64,000 nt of DNA from Nibricoccus aquaticus (GTDB lineage: Bacteria > Verrucomicrobiota > Verrucomicrobiia > Opitutales > Opitutaceae): assembly GCF_002310495.1 (NCBI RefSeq), contig NZ_CP023344.1, positions 3,923,501 to 3,987,500 on the forward strand. Reading direction: 5' to 3'. The notes beneath the pieces are model-generated. The model had not been told where the DNA came from. It ran no database searches and saw nothing but the letters and a program-made list of their open reading frames with translations. Both the position numbers and the translations under genes were made by a program. Every line of letters begins with the position of its first letter. Position 1 is the stretch's first letter. Positions 1-8,424 of the stretch are shown here, piece after piece.

Positions 1-50
1 ACGGAGCGGCGGCGTTTTTGCTGCGGCGGAAAGGGTGAGGTCGGATTGGA

Positions 51-76
51 GCGGACGACACGGAGGTCGTTCCTCC
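51..76. repeat. Palindromic dispersed repeat, copy 1
   Basis: The segment begins GCGGACGAC and continues through GGAGGTCGTTCCTCC. A close relative lies at 13450-13476, where the arms GCGGACGA and TCGTCCGC pair perfectly. It sits in the gap beyond the terminator of the first lipoprotein gene. It is probably a small dispersed palindrome. No transposase lies nearby. Confidence 0.4.
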
Positions 77-94
77 AGCGGAATGAGCGGGCAC

Positions 95-125
95 AAAAAA
101 GCCGGTGCGATAATCGCACCGGCTT
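95..125 (-). terminator. Rho-independent terminator of the TIG lipoprotein gene
   Basis: On the minus strand a perfect 12-bp stem (AAGCCGGTGCGA with TCGCACCGGCTT) closes a 3-nt loop and is followed by a run of six T. It lies about 40 bp past the stop codon of the minus-strand lipoprotein gene. Confidence 0.9.
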
Positions 126-163
126 GGGAAAGCAGGAGAGTTTTTAGAGCGCCAGCTGAGCGC

Positions 164-1153
164 TCACTGAACTTTGACGGGAATCACGAGTTCCTTAACG
201 CCGGGGCCTTTGGCGAAGAGGCTGCCGGTGCCGGGGCGGCCGGCTTCGATGCTGATCGTGACGGTGTTGCTGCCAGCGGGGACGATGACCTCCGGCATGA
301 TCACGCTCTCCGGGACATCGGTGGTGATGTCGATGAGCAGGCCGCCTGCGGAGGCGGTGACAGGCGTGGTGAAGGTGAGATTAACCTTTTGGCCCTTCTT
401 GAGGGAAAGGGCGGTCGGATTAACGAGGAGGGTGCCGCCGGTAGCGTTGGTGGCGGCCACGGAGGGAGAGGGGCTGAAGGTGTTGTTCAGGCCTTCGGAG
501 ACGCCGCCAACGCCGTCGACGCGGAAGGTGCCGGCGGGGGACTGGCCGAGATTGCCGCCGATGGAGACCTTGTAGTTGCGGTTCGCATCGACTGAGGGGA
601 CGTAGAAGCTGATGGAATTGGCTGACTCGAAGACGGTGCGCACGGGAGCGTTGTCGAAGTAAACGACATCGGCGGGGGTGAAGCCGCGGCCGAGGATGCT
701 GACCTTGGCGCCGACCGGGCCGCGGTTGACTTCGAGGGAGAGGACGTAGCGGCCGACGATGGTAGCGCGCTGGACCTGGGTGTAATCCTCGCGGGAGCTG
801 AGGGTACCGTTGTTGCTAACCTGATACGTGTACTCGAAGTAGTATGCGAGTTCGGTGCGGCCGGCGGCGAGCTGGTAGTCGAATTCGAAGATGTCTTCGC
901 CGAGGTTGCTCTTTGTCATGCGGTACTTTTGACCGTCGATGACGATGCTGGGGAGCACGGTGCCTTGGACAAAGCTGGCGAGCTTTGGCTTGATGCGCGC
1001 GGAGATCGTATAGATCTGCGAGGGATTGGCGGGCAGCGAACCCGGAGTGAGATTGGTCACTGCGGTGGTTTTGCAGCCGACCAGAGTGAGGCTGGCGATA
1101 ATACCGAGGCCGAGGACGAATCGTCTCGCTTGGGAGAAACGGGTGTTTTGCAT
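164..1153 (-). CDS. Lipoprotein with an IPT/TIG-like domain
   Basis: The protein is about 329 residues long. The N-terminus is a lipoprotein signal with lipobox LTLVGC, so it is probably anchored to a membrane outside the cytoplasm. Around residues 135-215 the segment GAKVSILGRGFTPADVVYF and the following strand resemble an IPT/TIG immunoglobulin-like fold. The C-terminal 90 residues look like another beta-rich domain. The ATG at 1153 was chosen because it opens directly on the signal peptide and has GGA upstream; an ATG at 1192 would add 13 residues. It diverges from hemW and ends in a strong terminator. Its function is unknown; surface structure or adhesion is possible. Confidence 0.75.
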   Translation of the reverse strand: MQNTRFSQARRFVLGLGIIASLTLVGCKTTAVTNLTPGSLPANPSQIYTISARIKPKLASFVQGTVLPSIVIDGQKYRMTKSNLGEDIFEFDYQLAAGRTELAYYFEYTYQVSNNGTLSSREDYTQVQRATIVGRYVLSLEVNRGPVGAKVSILGRGFTPADVVYFDNAPVRTVFESANSISFYVPSVDANRNYKVSIGGNLGQSPAGTFRVDGVGGVSEGLNNTFSPSPSVAATNATGGTLLVNPTALSLKKGQKVNLTFTTPVTASAGGLLIDITTDVPESVIMPEVIVPAGSNTVTISIEAGRPGTGSLFAKGPGVKELVIPVKVQ

Positions 1154-1210
1154 GTAGATTTTTCCGATTAAAAATCGTTTGGAAGGCAACATAATCCTAC
1201 CGTCATTGCA

Positions 1211-2389
1211 ATGAGCGAAATCACATCTGCGCCGCTAAGCGACAGTCCGGCGAATCCGCTGGGGTTGTACGTGCATGTGCCGTTTTGCGCGACGACGTGT
1301 GATTTTTGCGCGTTCTATCAGGAGAAACCGATGGGGGATTCTGTGGACCGGTACATGTCTGGAATCGCGCGGGAGGCGGAGCTGGTGGAGTGGGACCGGC
1401 CTGTATCCACGGTGTTCTGGGGCGGGGGCACGCCAGGGTTGCTGGCGCCGGATGATATGCGGCGGCTCGGTGCGGTGGTGAATGCGCGGACCGGTGGGGC
1501 TCACGAAGAGTGGACGGTGGAGATGGCTCCGGCCTCGGTGACGAAGGCGCGGCTGGAGGCGTTGAAGGAAATCGGGGTGACGCGGATCTCGATGGGCGTG
1601 CAGAGTTTTCAACCGGCGTTGCTCGAAGGGCTCGGGCGGCAGCACACGCGGGAGCAGGTTTATCGTGCGCATGAGTTGATCGCGGCGGCGGAGTTCAAGA
1701 GCGTGAATCTGGATTTGATGTTCGCACTGCCCGGGCAGGACGAGGTGGACTGGCTGGCGGATCTGGCGAAGGCCGTGGCGCTGAAGCCGGATCATATCTC
1801 GACGTACTGCCTGACGTTCGAGGAGGACACGAAGCTGTGGGTGAAGCTTTCGCAGGGGAAGGTGAAGCTGGACACGGAGCGTGAGGCGCGACTGTACGAG
1901 CGGACGTGGGCGGAACTCGATGCGGCAGGCTACGCGCAGTATGAGGTTTCCAACTTCGCGAGGCCGGGACACGCGTGCCGGCACAACGTGAATACCTGGC
2001 GGATGCACTCGTGGGTGGGGCTGGGGCCGTCGGGGGCGTCGCAGTATGCGGGCGGGCGCGGGACGAATATCGCGGATCTGGAGAAGTGGCTGGCGGGGCT
2101 GGAGCGCGGTGAGCGCGCGACGGAGGATCGCACGGTGCTGACGCCGGAGTTGCTGGCGGAGGATGCGTTGATTTTTGGGCTGCGGATGAATGAAGGCGTC
2201 GATCTGGATGTGTGGGGCGGGCGCGTGACGGAGGTGGCGGAGCGGGAGATGCGCGGGCTGGCGCGGCGGCTGGTGGACGAAGGGCTGGCGGAGATGACGG
2301 GGGCGCGGCTGCGGCTGACGTTGCGCGGACGGTTAGTTGCCGACGCGGTTGGCAGCGAAGTGATGGGCGCGCTGTCTGCTGGAGGATGA
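1211..2389 (+). CDS. hemW: Radical SAM protein HemW
   Basis: The protein is 392 residues, the usual HemW length. The radical-SAM cluster motif CATTCDFC lies near residue 26, followed by the GGGTP SAM-binding motif (WGGGTPGLL). MGVQSFQPALLEGLGRQHT and the HNVNTWR segment are typical of HemW and HemN-like proteins. HemW acts as a haem chaperone or insertase in the cytoplasm; older annotations call it oxygen-independent coproporphyrinogen III oxidase. The HemW-type cysteine motif argues against HemN itself. It is first in a likely three-gene operon, and its TGA overlaps an ATG of the next frame. Confidence 0.93.
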   Translation: MSEITSAPLSDSPANPLGLYVHVPFCATTCDFCAFYQEKPMGDSVDRYMSGIAREAELVEWDRPVSTVFWGGGTPGLLAPDDMRRLGAVVNARTGGAHEEWTVEMAPASVTKARLEALKEIGVTRISMGVQSFQPALLEGLGRQHTREQVYRAHELIAAAEFKSVNLDLMFALPGQDEVDWLADLAKAVALKPDHISTYCLTFEEDTKLWVKLSQGKVKLDTEREARLYERTWAELDAAGYAQYEVSNFARPGHACRHNVNTWRMHSWVGLGPSGASQYAGGRGTNIADLEKWLAGLERGERATEDRTVLTPELLAEDALIFGLRMNEGVDLDVWGGRVTEVAEREMRGLARRLVDEGLAEMTGARLRLTLRGRLVADAVGSEVMGALSAGG

Positions 2390-2394
2390 ACGAA

Positions 2395-3303
2395 ATGAAA
2401 TACGTGAAAACGATTTTGATGCTGGTGGCGGTCTGGGCGGCGGGTCTGACGACGGTGCGCGCGGAGACGCGGGCGCTGGTGTTGCAGACGGATTTTGGGA
2501 CGAAGGACGGGGCAGTGGCGGCGATGCGCGGGGTGGCCTTTGGCGTGAGCGCGCGGCTGCCGATCTTCGATCTGAGTCATGAGAATACGCCGTACGATAT
2601 TTGGGAGGCGGCGTACCGGTTGAATCAAACGGCGGCGTTCTGGCCGGGCGGGACGGTGTTCGTTTCGGTCGTCGATCCGGGCGTGGGGACGGAGCGGAAG
2701 TCGGTCGTGTTGAAAACGAAGAGCGGGCATTTTTTCGTAGGGCCGGACAATGGCTCGTGGACACTGGTGGCGGAATCGCTCGGCGTGGAGGCGGTGAGAC
2801 AAATCGATGAGACGAGGCACCGGCGGGCGGGCCCGGAGCGGAGCTACACGTTTCACGGGCGGGACATTTATGCGTTTGTCGGGGCGCGGCTGGCCGCGGG
2901 CGTAGTGACCTTTGAGGAGATCGGGCCGGAGTTGGAAGCGGCAGTGGTGACGCTGCCGTATGAGAAAGCGCGGGTGGAAGGTGGCGTGGCGATCGGGACG
3001 ATTCCGGCGCTGGATTTTCAGTACGGCAATGTGTGGACGAACATCGACGAGGGGACGTTCGCGAAGCTGTCGCCGAAGTTCGGAGACGTTTTCACGGTGA
3101 CGATCGCGAAGGATGGAAAGCGCGTTTTCAGTGGCGAGGTGCCCTATGTGAAGACGTTTGGCGATGTGGCGGAGGAGAAGCCGCTGGTTTATCTGAACAG
3201 TCTCCTGAATGTGGCGTTTGCGCTGAACATGGGCGACTTTGCGAAGACGCACGGAGTCGCGAGTGGCGCGGCCTGGAGCGTGAAAATCAAAAAGAAGAAC
3301 TAA
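2395..3303 (+). CDS. Exported SAM hydroxide adenosyltransferase (DUF62 family)
   Basis: About 302 residues. The core matches the SAM hydrolase/DUF62 family: TDFGTKDG near the start, VVDPGVGTERK, VGPDNGSW and TFHGRDIYAFVGARLA. The Asp, Arg and His of the family's active-site triad appear to be present. Family members hydrolyse S-adenosylmethionine to adenosine and methionine. Unusually, a clear signal peptide precedes the domain (MKYVKTILMLVAVWAAG... cleaved near VRA). ATG 2395 is preferred to ATG 2386 because GGAGG at 2381-2385 is correctly spaced only for 2395. It is coupled to hemW and followed by an M23 peptidase. Confidence 0.85.
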   Translation: MKYVKTILMLVAVWAAGLTTVRAETRALVLQTDFGTKDGAVAAMRGVAFGVSARLPIFDLSHENTPYDIWEAAYRLNQTAAFWPGGTVFVSVVDPGVGTERKSVVLKTKSGHFFVGPDNGSWTLVAESLGVEAVRQIDETRHRRAGPERSYTFHGRDIYAFVGARLAAGVVTFEEIGPELEAAVVTLPYEKARVEGGVAIGTIPALDFQYGNVWTNIDEGTFAKLSPKFGDVFTVTIAKDGKRVFSGEVPYVKTFGDVAEEKPLVYLNSLLNVAFALNMGDFAKTHGVASGAAWSVKIKKKN

Positions 3304-3310
3304 GGATTTT

Positions 3311-4339
3311 ATGATGCGACTGATGATTTCTCTGGCTGGTTTGTGTGTGCTTTCGGTGTCGGTTTTTGCGCAGCGGGTGGAGATCGTGTGGCCGACGCCG
3401 AGCACGGCCTATTTCGAGGGGAAGCCGCTGGAGACGTTCATCCAGCCGACGGCGTCGGGTGTGCTGGAGTCGGGGCTTTTTGGATGCACGCGGAGCGGAG
3501 GGGCGCAGTTTCACGAAGGGATCGACATCAAGCCGGTGAAGCGGAACCGGCAGGGCGAGGCGGTGGATCCGGTCTTCGCGGCGATGAGCGGCGTGGTGAG
3601 GCACATCAGCCGGCAGGCGGGAAACAGCAGTTACGGACGATACATCGTGATCGAGCATCCGGACCAGTTGCCGGGCGTGTTCACGTTGTATGCGCATCTG
3701 GCGAGCATCGCGCCAGGGTTGAGTGTGGGGGCGAAAGTGGAGCGCGGGCAGGAGATCGCGGTGATGGGGCGGAGTGCGAGCGGGTATGCGATTCCCAAGG
3801 ACCGGGCGCATCTGCATTTCGAGATCGGGGTGATGCTGACGCGGGATTTTCAGGGGTGGTATAATTTTAAGAAGTTCGGGAGCCGCAACGAGCACGGGCT
3901 GTGGAATGGGATGAACCTGATCGGGATCGATCCGCTGGATTTTTTCGATCAGCTGAGAGCGCGGCGGGTGGAGACGTTTCAGCAATATTTTGCGCAGTTG
4001 AAACCGGCGGTGAAGGTGCGGGTGGCGACGCGGCGGGTGCCGGATTTTATCGAGCGTTATCCGGCGTTGCTGGCGAAACCGATGCCGACGGACTCGCTGG
4101 TGGCGGGCTGGGAGGTGGCGTTTAACGAGATGGGCGTGCCGTTCGCGTGGACGCCGTTGACGGCGATGGAGCTGATCGGGATGGGAACAAACGAAGTGCG
4201 CGTGGTGGCTAGCGATGAGGGGATCTTGAAGAAAAACCGGTGCCGCTCGCTGGTGTTTATGAAGCGCGGGAAGCCGGCGATCGGGAAGGATTTGGAGACG
4301 GTGTTGCAGCTGGTGTTCGGGCTGCGGGAGGAGCTGTGA
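3311..4339 (+). CDS. Exported M23 (LytM-type) metallopeptidase
   Basis: 342 residues with an N-terminal signal peptide ending near VFAQ. The M23 zinc-site motifs are visible: FHEGIDI (H...D) around residue 73 and HLHFEIG around residue 168, with ASGYAIP between. Such enzymes cut peptidoglycan cross-links or act as degenerate activators. The metal ligands look intact, so activity is plausible. The C-terminal 130 residues are not a recognised domain. It follows the SAM-hydrolase-like gene by 7 bp, so the two are probably co-transcribed. Confidence 0.85.
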   Translation: MMRLMISLAGLCVLSVSVFAQRVEIVWPTPSTAYFEGKPLETFIQPTASGVLESGLFGCTRSGGAQFHEGIDIKPVKRNRQGEAVDPVFAAMSGVVRHISRQAGNSSYGRYIVIEHPDQLPGVFTLYAHLASIAPGLSVGAKVERGQEIAVMGRSASGYAIPKDRAHLHFEIGVMLTRDFQGWYNFKKFGSRNEHGLWNGMNLIGIDPLDFFDQLRARRVETFQQYFAQLKPAVKVRVATRRVPDFIERYPALLAKPMPTDSLVAGWEVAFNEMGVPFAWTPLTAMELIGMGTNEVRVVASDEGILKKNRCRSLVFMKRGKPAIGKDLETVLQLVFGLREEL

Positions 4340-4460
4340 GCGGGGTTGGAGTTTAGTCTACGCGCGCCGACGATGTCATGAAACAGGTCCGCTTAGGCGG
4401 GGCTGCGCGCCAGGGGTGTGGTTCGAAAAACAACTGGAGGCTGGACAATTTCGAGAATAG

Positions 4461-4476
4461 GTGTGCATATGCACAC
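4461..4476. promoter_or_regulatory. Perfect palindromic operator, probably for the MarR regulator
   Basis: GTGTGCATATGCACAC is a perfect 16-bp inverted repeat ending 3 bp before the marR start codon. A second copy (CTGTGTATATGCACAC, 6 of 8 half-site positions symmetric) lies at 4966-4981, at the start of the next gene. Position and symmetry fit autorepression by a MarR dimer. Confidence 0.8.
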
Positions 4477-4479
4477 ATT

Positions 4480-4926
4480 ATGAGCAAAGAACTGAATTTT
4501 TCCCTCCCGGAGAACTGCGTGTGCTTCAACCTGCGCTGGGTGACGCGGGCGATGACGAAGTTCTTTGATGCAGAAATGCGCAGGCACGGAATCCGCCCCA
4601 CGCAGGGTACGCTACTCCTCACGCTGAGGGCCAAGGAGAGCTGGAGCATGGCGGACTTGAGCGACGCGCTTGGAATGGAACGCACCACGCTGGTTCGCAC
4701 GCTCCGGCCGTTGCAGCGGGATGGCCTGGTGATGGCCGAGGGAAGCGGGCGGGGGGGGCGGGTGGAACTGTCGATCACTGCCGAAGGACGTGAGAAGGTT
4801 GCGGCGGCGATGCCGGCCTGGCGCGCGGCGCAACGGGCCGCCGTCAAAACGCTGGGCGAGCAACGCTGGTCCGCGCTCCTGGCCGACCTCGAGACGGCGG
4901 CGCTGGCTCTCGACAAAGCCTCTTAA
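4480..4926 (+). CDS. MarR-family transcriptional regulator
   Basis: 148 residues. The winged-helix core is recognisable: GTLLLTLRAKESWSMADLS, then the recognition helix ERTTLVRTLRPLQRDGLV and a wing containing GRGGRVELS. MarR proteins are dimeric repressors released by ligands and often control efflux pumps. ATG 4480 was chosen because an upstream extension to 4378 would put the palindromic operator inside the coding region. It heads an SDR-efflux operon with a 47-bp gap to the next ATG, so it probably represses itself and the pump. The ligand is unknown. Confidence 0.9.
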   Translation: MSKELNFSLPENCVCFNLRWVTRAMTKFFDAEMRRHGIRPTQGTLLLTLRAKESWSMADLSDALGMERTTLVRTLRPLQRDGLVMAEGSGRGGRVELSITAEGREKVAAAMPAWRAAQRAAVKTLGEQRWSALLADLETAALALDKAS

Positions 4927-4965
4927 AACCCGCCAACGGGCTAAAAAAGAAAACCATTGATTTAA

Positions 4966-4981
4966 CTGTGTATATGCACAC
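4966..4981. promoter_or_regulatory. Second operator copy overlapping the SDR start codon
   Basis: CTGTGTATATGCACAC shares its right half, ATATGCACAC, exactly with the operator at 4461-4476. It includes the ATG (4974-4976) of the SDR gene. A regulator bound here could block transcription entering the SDR and pump genes independently of marR. Confidence 0.7.
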
Positions 4982-5765
4982 CAAGCCAACCAACCAGACC
5001 TGGGTTCTCATCACCGGCGCCTCCAGCGGCCTCGGCGAAGAGTTCGCACGCCAATATGCCCAACAGGGCCATCCCCTCGTGCTCGTCGCGCGTCGGCTCG
5101 ACCGGCTGCAGGCGCTCGCCGAGCGACTGGGGCAGCAGTTCAACGTCGAGGTCATCGTGGAGCAGGTCGATCTGTCGGATATTGCCGCCATCGGCCAACT
5201 GCATGCGCGGCTCCGTGGGCGCGGCGTGGTGATCGACATGCTCATCAACAACGCGGGGCACGGCCTGCAGGGGCCGTTCATCGACAGCCAACTCGATGCG
5301 GCGCTGGCGATGGTGCAGCTCGACATCGCCAGCCTGACCGCGGTCACCCATGTGTTCGCCCGGGACATGCGTGAACGGCGCCGGGGGAAGATTCTGCTCG
5401 TCGCCAGTCTGCTGGCTTACCAAGGGGTGGAGAACTTTGCGGTTTATGCGGCGGCGAAAGCCTACGTGCTGCGGCTGGGGGAAGCGCTGCATCGCGAGCT
5501 CAAGCGCGACGGTATCACGGTGACGACCCTGTGCCCGGGCGTGACGGAAACCGGATTCGCTCAAGCGGCGCAGCAAAAGATCACGCCGATCTTGAAGCGG
5601 CTTATGATGAAGCCGGAGCCCGTTGTTAGAATCGGGATGCGCGCGTTGGAGGCCGGCCGCATGAGCGTCGTTCCGGGTTTGGGCAATAAAGCGGTCGCGG
5701 TTTTCACGTGGGCGACGCCGCGCTGGCTGCACCAGGCAGTGATGTCCCAGACGATGAACGGGTGA
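4974..5765 (+). CDS. Short-chain dehydrogenase/reductase
   Basis: About 263 residues of classical SDR type. The Rossmann motif TGASSGLG is near residue 16, NNAGHG is the structural motif, and the catalytic YAAAK (Tyr and Lys) follows a Ser-containing strand (VASLLAYQG). The substrate cannot be read from sequence. It lies between marR and the efflux genes, so it may modify the compound that induces the pump. ATG 4974 is used; GTG 4968 in the same frame is possible, and both lie in the second operator. Confidence 0.88.
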   Translation: MHTKPTNQTWVLITGASSGLGEEFARQYAQQGHPLVLVARRLDRLQALAERLGQQFNVEVIVEQVDLSDIAAIGQLHARLRGRGVVIDMLINNAGHGLQGPFIDSQLDAALAMVQLDIASLTAVTHVFARDMRERRRGKILLVASLLAYQGVENFAVYAAAKAYVLRLGEALHRELKRDGITVTTLCPGVTETGFAQAAQQKITPILKRLMMKPEPVVRIGMRALEAGRMSVVPGLGNKAVAVFTWATPRWLHQAVMSQTMNG

Positions 5766-5790
5766 CGGCACCGACGCATTGCGCACTTTT

Positions 5791-7281
5791 ATGGATACTC
5801 TTTCACACAATTCTTCGGGCGCGTCTTTGACGGGGCGACCACGCAGGCCGCAGCCCGCGATGTTCGCCGGACTGCTCGCGGTGGCCGCGTTGAGCGGATG
5901 CTCATTGCCGGCGGTCGGTCCTGACTATCGACGCCCGGAAACTCCCACGGCGGGTGGCTACGAAACTATTTCCAGCCAGCGTTCCGCTGATGCTGGCACC
6001 CGCATCGCGAGGGAGTGGTGGCGCGATTTTGGCGATCCGACTCTGGACCGTTACGTCACAGCGGCGCTGACGGAAAATCAGAGTCTCAAGGCGGCGGTGG
6101 CACGCGTCGAACAAGCGCGCGCGCTGACGGGTGAAGCGCGTTCAGCGTATCTTCCGATGGTCGGCGCGACCGGTCTGGCGACGCGGGAACGCACGTCCGA
6201 AACCGTGGATAATCTATTCCCGAATAGTCTCACGACCACTTATCGCCTGCCGCTGACGGTTGCGTGGGAGATCGATCTCTTTGGCCGGGTGCGTCGGCTC
6301 AATGAAACTGCGCGCGCTGGTTTTCTCGCGACGCAGGAACTCGCGGAAGCCACGCGCCTGGCCATCGCGGCGGAAACGGCGTCGGCCTACTTCGCTCTGG
6401 AGGCCACCGATGAGGAAGTGCGGATCGTGGCTGAGACGCTCGCGTTGCAGAAGGAGATGCTGACGCTCGTCGAAGCGCGTCGCGACGCGGGGCGCGCCAC
6501 CGATCTCGCGGTCGAGCAGGCGAAGCTGGCGGTGTCGATATCCGAAGCGGACTGCGCTGCCCTCGCGAATCGCCGCTCTTCGTTGAAGAACGGACTGGCT
6601 GTTTTAGTCGGACAAGCGGCTCCGGGATTTGAAGTGGCTGAGGGCCGGCAGACGGCGCGCGCGCTCCCGGCGATTCCGGTGGGTTTGCCGAGCGAGTTGT
6701 TGATGCGTCGCCCTGATCTGGCGGCGGCGGAAAATAACCTGCGCGCCGCGAATGCGCGGATCGGTGTCGCGAAGTCCGCGTTCTTCCCGGCGATTTCTCT
6801 GACGGGAAGTGCTGGATACGCGAGCGCGGCGATCGATGATCTTTTCCTGAGCGACAGCCGGGCATGGGCGATCAGCCCGAGTGTTTACCTTCCTCTTTTT
6901 CAGGGCGGACGGAATCGGGCGAACTATCAGCGCAGCCAGGCCACCTACGAGGAGACGGTCGCCGGCTATCGGCAAAGCGTCCTGGTCGCATTTCGCGAAG
7001 TGCAGGATGCGCTGACCGCGTCGCAACGACTGTCCGAGCAGGCAGACGCAGTTTCCCGATCCGTGGTGAGCGCGCGCAAAGTCCGCGATCTGGCTGACGA
7101 GCGTTATCTCGCGGGCAGCACGAGTTACCTGGAGGTGATCGATGCGCAGCGCACCGCGTTGTCGGTTGAACGAGGTGCGGCGGCATTGGCCGGGCAGCGC
7201 CTGATCACGCGCGTCGCTCTCATCCGCGCGCTCGGCGGCGGCTGGGAAACTCCTTCCGCAACACTCTCAAAGTCTAACTGA
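5791..7281 (+). CDS. Outer-membrane efflux channel lipoprotein (TolC/OprM family)
   Basis: About 496 residues. It has a lipoprotein signal with LSGC followed by the VGPDYRRPETP N-terminus typical of the NodT/OprM branch. Two OEP repeats follow, with characteristic segments such as WEIDLFGRVRRLNE, SELLMRRPDLAAAE and LPLFQGGRNRANY. It forms the outer-membrane trimeric duct of a tripartite pump. The adaptor and permease follow at once. ATG 5791 is preferred to an in-frame TTG at 5779. Confidence 0.93.
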   Translation: MDTLSHNSSGASLTGRPRRPQPAMFAGLLAVAALSGCSLPAVGPDYRRPETPTAGGYETISSQRSADAGTRIAREWWRDFGDPTLDRYVTAALTENQSLKAAVARVEQARALTGEARSAYLPMVGATGLATRERTSETVDNLFPNSLTTTYRLPLTVAWEIDLFGRVRRLNETARAGFLATQELAEATRLAIAAETASAYFALEATDEEVRIVAETLALQKEMLTLVEARRDAGRATDLAVEQAKLAVSISEADCAALANRRSSLKNGLAVLVGQAAPGFEVAEGRQTARALPAIPVGLPSELLMRRPDLAAAENNLRAANARIGVAKSAFFPAISLTGSAGYASAAIDDLFLSDSRAWAISPSVYLPLFQGGRNRANYQRSQATYEETVAGYRQSVLVAFREVQDALTASQRLSEQADAVSRSVVSARKVRDLADERYLAGSTSYLEVIDAQRTALSVERGAAALAGQRLITRVALIRALGGGWETPSATLSKSN

Positions 7282-7302
7282 AGCCTTTCACCGAATTGAC
7301 CT

Positions 7303-8424
7303 ATGAACTCTCTCCTTAAATCCAACGCGGCCGCGTCTCCGTCTGTCCACACGACGCGGACGCGCCTCATTCCGCTGATCGTTTTAATCTCCGCCGCAGG
7401 CGTCACGCTGCCCGGATGCAGTCGTGACGAAGCCACGGTGAAGGACCGAGCAGCTCACGTGGTCCGGGTTGTGCAGATCGATACGGAGCGGCCCGCTTCG
7501 TCTGGGAACGTCAACTACACGGGCGTCGTCCGGGCGCGCACCGAAAGTCAGCTGGGGTTTCGGGTGGCAGGAAAGATTTCCGAACGCTTGGTGAACGCAG
7601 GCGAGGCCGTGAAGACCGGCCAGCCGTTGCTGAAACTCGACGCGACCGACTACCAGCTCGCGCTGCAAGCCGCGCGCGCGGTCCATAAGCAGGCCAGCCT
7701 CGAACTGGAGCGCGTGCGCGTTCTCGTGGAGAAGCGGGCGGAGTCGCGGGATGTTTTGGAAAAGGCGGTCGCCGCTGCGGAAAGCTCTGCCGCGCTGGCG
7801 GAGCAACTCGCGAATCAGGCCGGCTACACCACGTTGTACGCGGACGCCGATGGTGTCGTGATGACGACGCTGGCCGAGCCCGGACAAGTGGTCGCGGCCG
7901 GACAGCCGGTGCTCGTGCTCGCCAAAGACGGCCCGCGTGAGGCCGCCGTCGATATTCCCGAGCGCTCGCTGGAAAGAATCCGCGGCCAACAGGCTACGGC
8001 TCAACTTTACCTGAACTCCGAGGTGAGAGTGCCCGCGACGTTTCGGGAAATCTCGGGCGTCGCCGATCCGGTGGCGCGCACTTATCAAGCGCGCTATGTG
8101 CTCGAAGGGGACGCGGCCCAATTTCCACTGGGCGCCACGGTCACGGTTCGTGTCACTGCGGCCGGAGACGATGCGGAGAAGATCACGGAAATCCCGCTCG
8201 GCAGTTTGATCGATCGCGGCGATGGCGCCGCGGTGTGGGTGGTCGATGCCACCACTTCGACTCTTCAGAAGCGCGCGGTCTCCATCGCCAAACTCGGAGC
8301 GGAAACCGCGTCGATTCGCGACGGGCTCAAGCATGGTGACGTGGTTGTTGCCCTCGGCGCTCAACTGTTGAACCCGGGTGAGACGGTGCGCGTGGCGAAG
8401 TCTTCTCCGAAGGAGGCGAAATGA
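7303..8424 (+). CDS. RND efflux periplasmic adaptor (membrane fusion protein)
   Basis: 373 residues. A lipoprotein-like signal (VTLPGCSRDE) comes first. The lipoyl/barrel-sandwich segments (TESQLGFRVAGKISERLV and ADGVVMTTLAEPGQVV) flank a short alpha-hairpin, and a beta-barrel and membrane-proximal domain complete the HlyD-like architecture. It links the permease to the OprM-type channel. Its last 4 bp overlap the permease gene (ATGA), indicating translational coupling. Confidence 0.92.
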   Translation: MNSLLKSNAAASPSVHTTRTRLIPLIVLISAAGVTLPGCSRDEATVKDRAAHVVRVVQIDTERPASSGNVNYTGVVRARTESQLGFRVAGKISERLVNAGEAVKTGQPLLKLDATDYQLALQAARAVHKQASLELERVRVLVEKRAESRDVLEKAVAAAESSAALAEQLANQAGYTTLYADADGVVMTTLAEPGQVVAAGQPVLVLAKDGPREAAVDIPERSLERIRGQQATAQLYLNSEVRVPATFREISGVADPVARTYQARYVLEGDAAQFPLGATVTVRVTAAGDDAEKITEIPLGSLIDRGDGAAVWVVDATTSTLQKRAVSIAKLGAETASIRDGLKHGDVVVALGAQLLNPGETVRVAKSSPKEAK

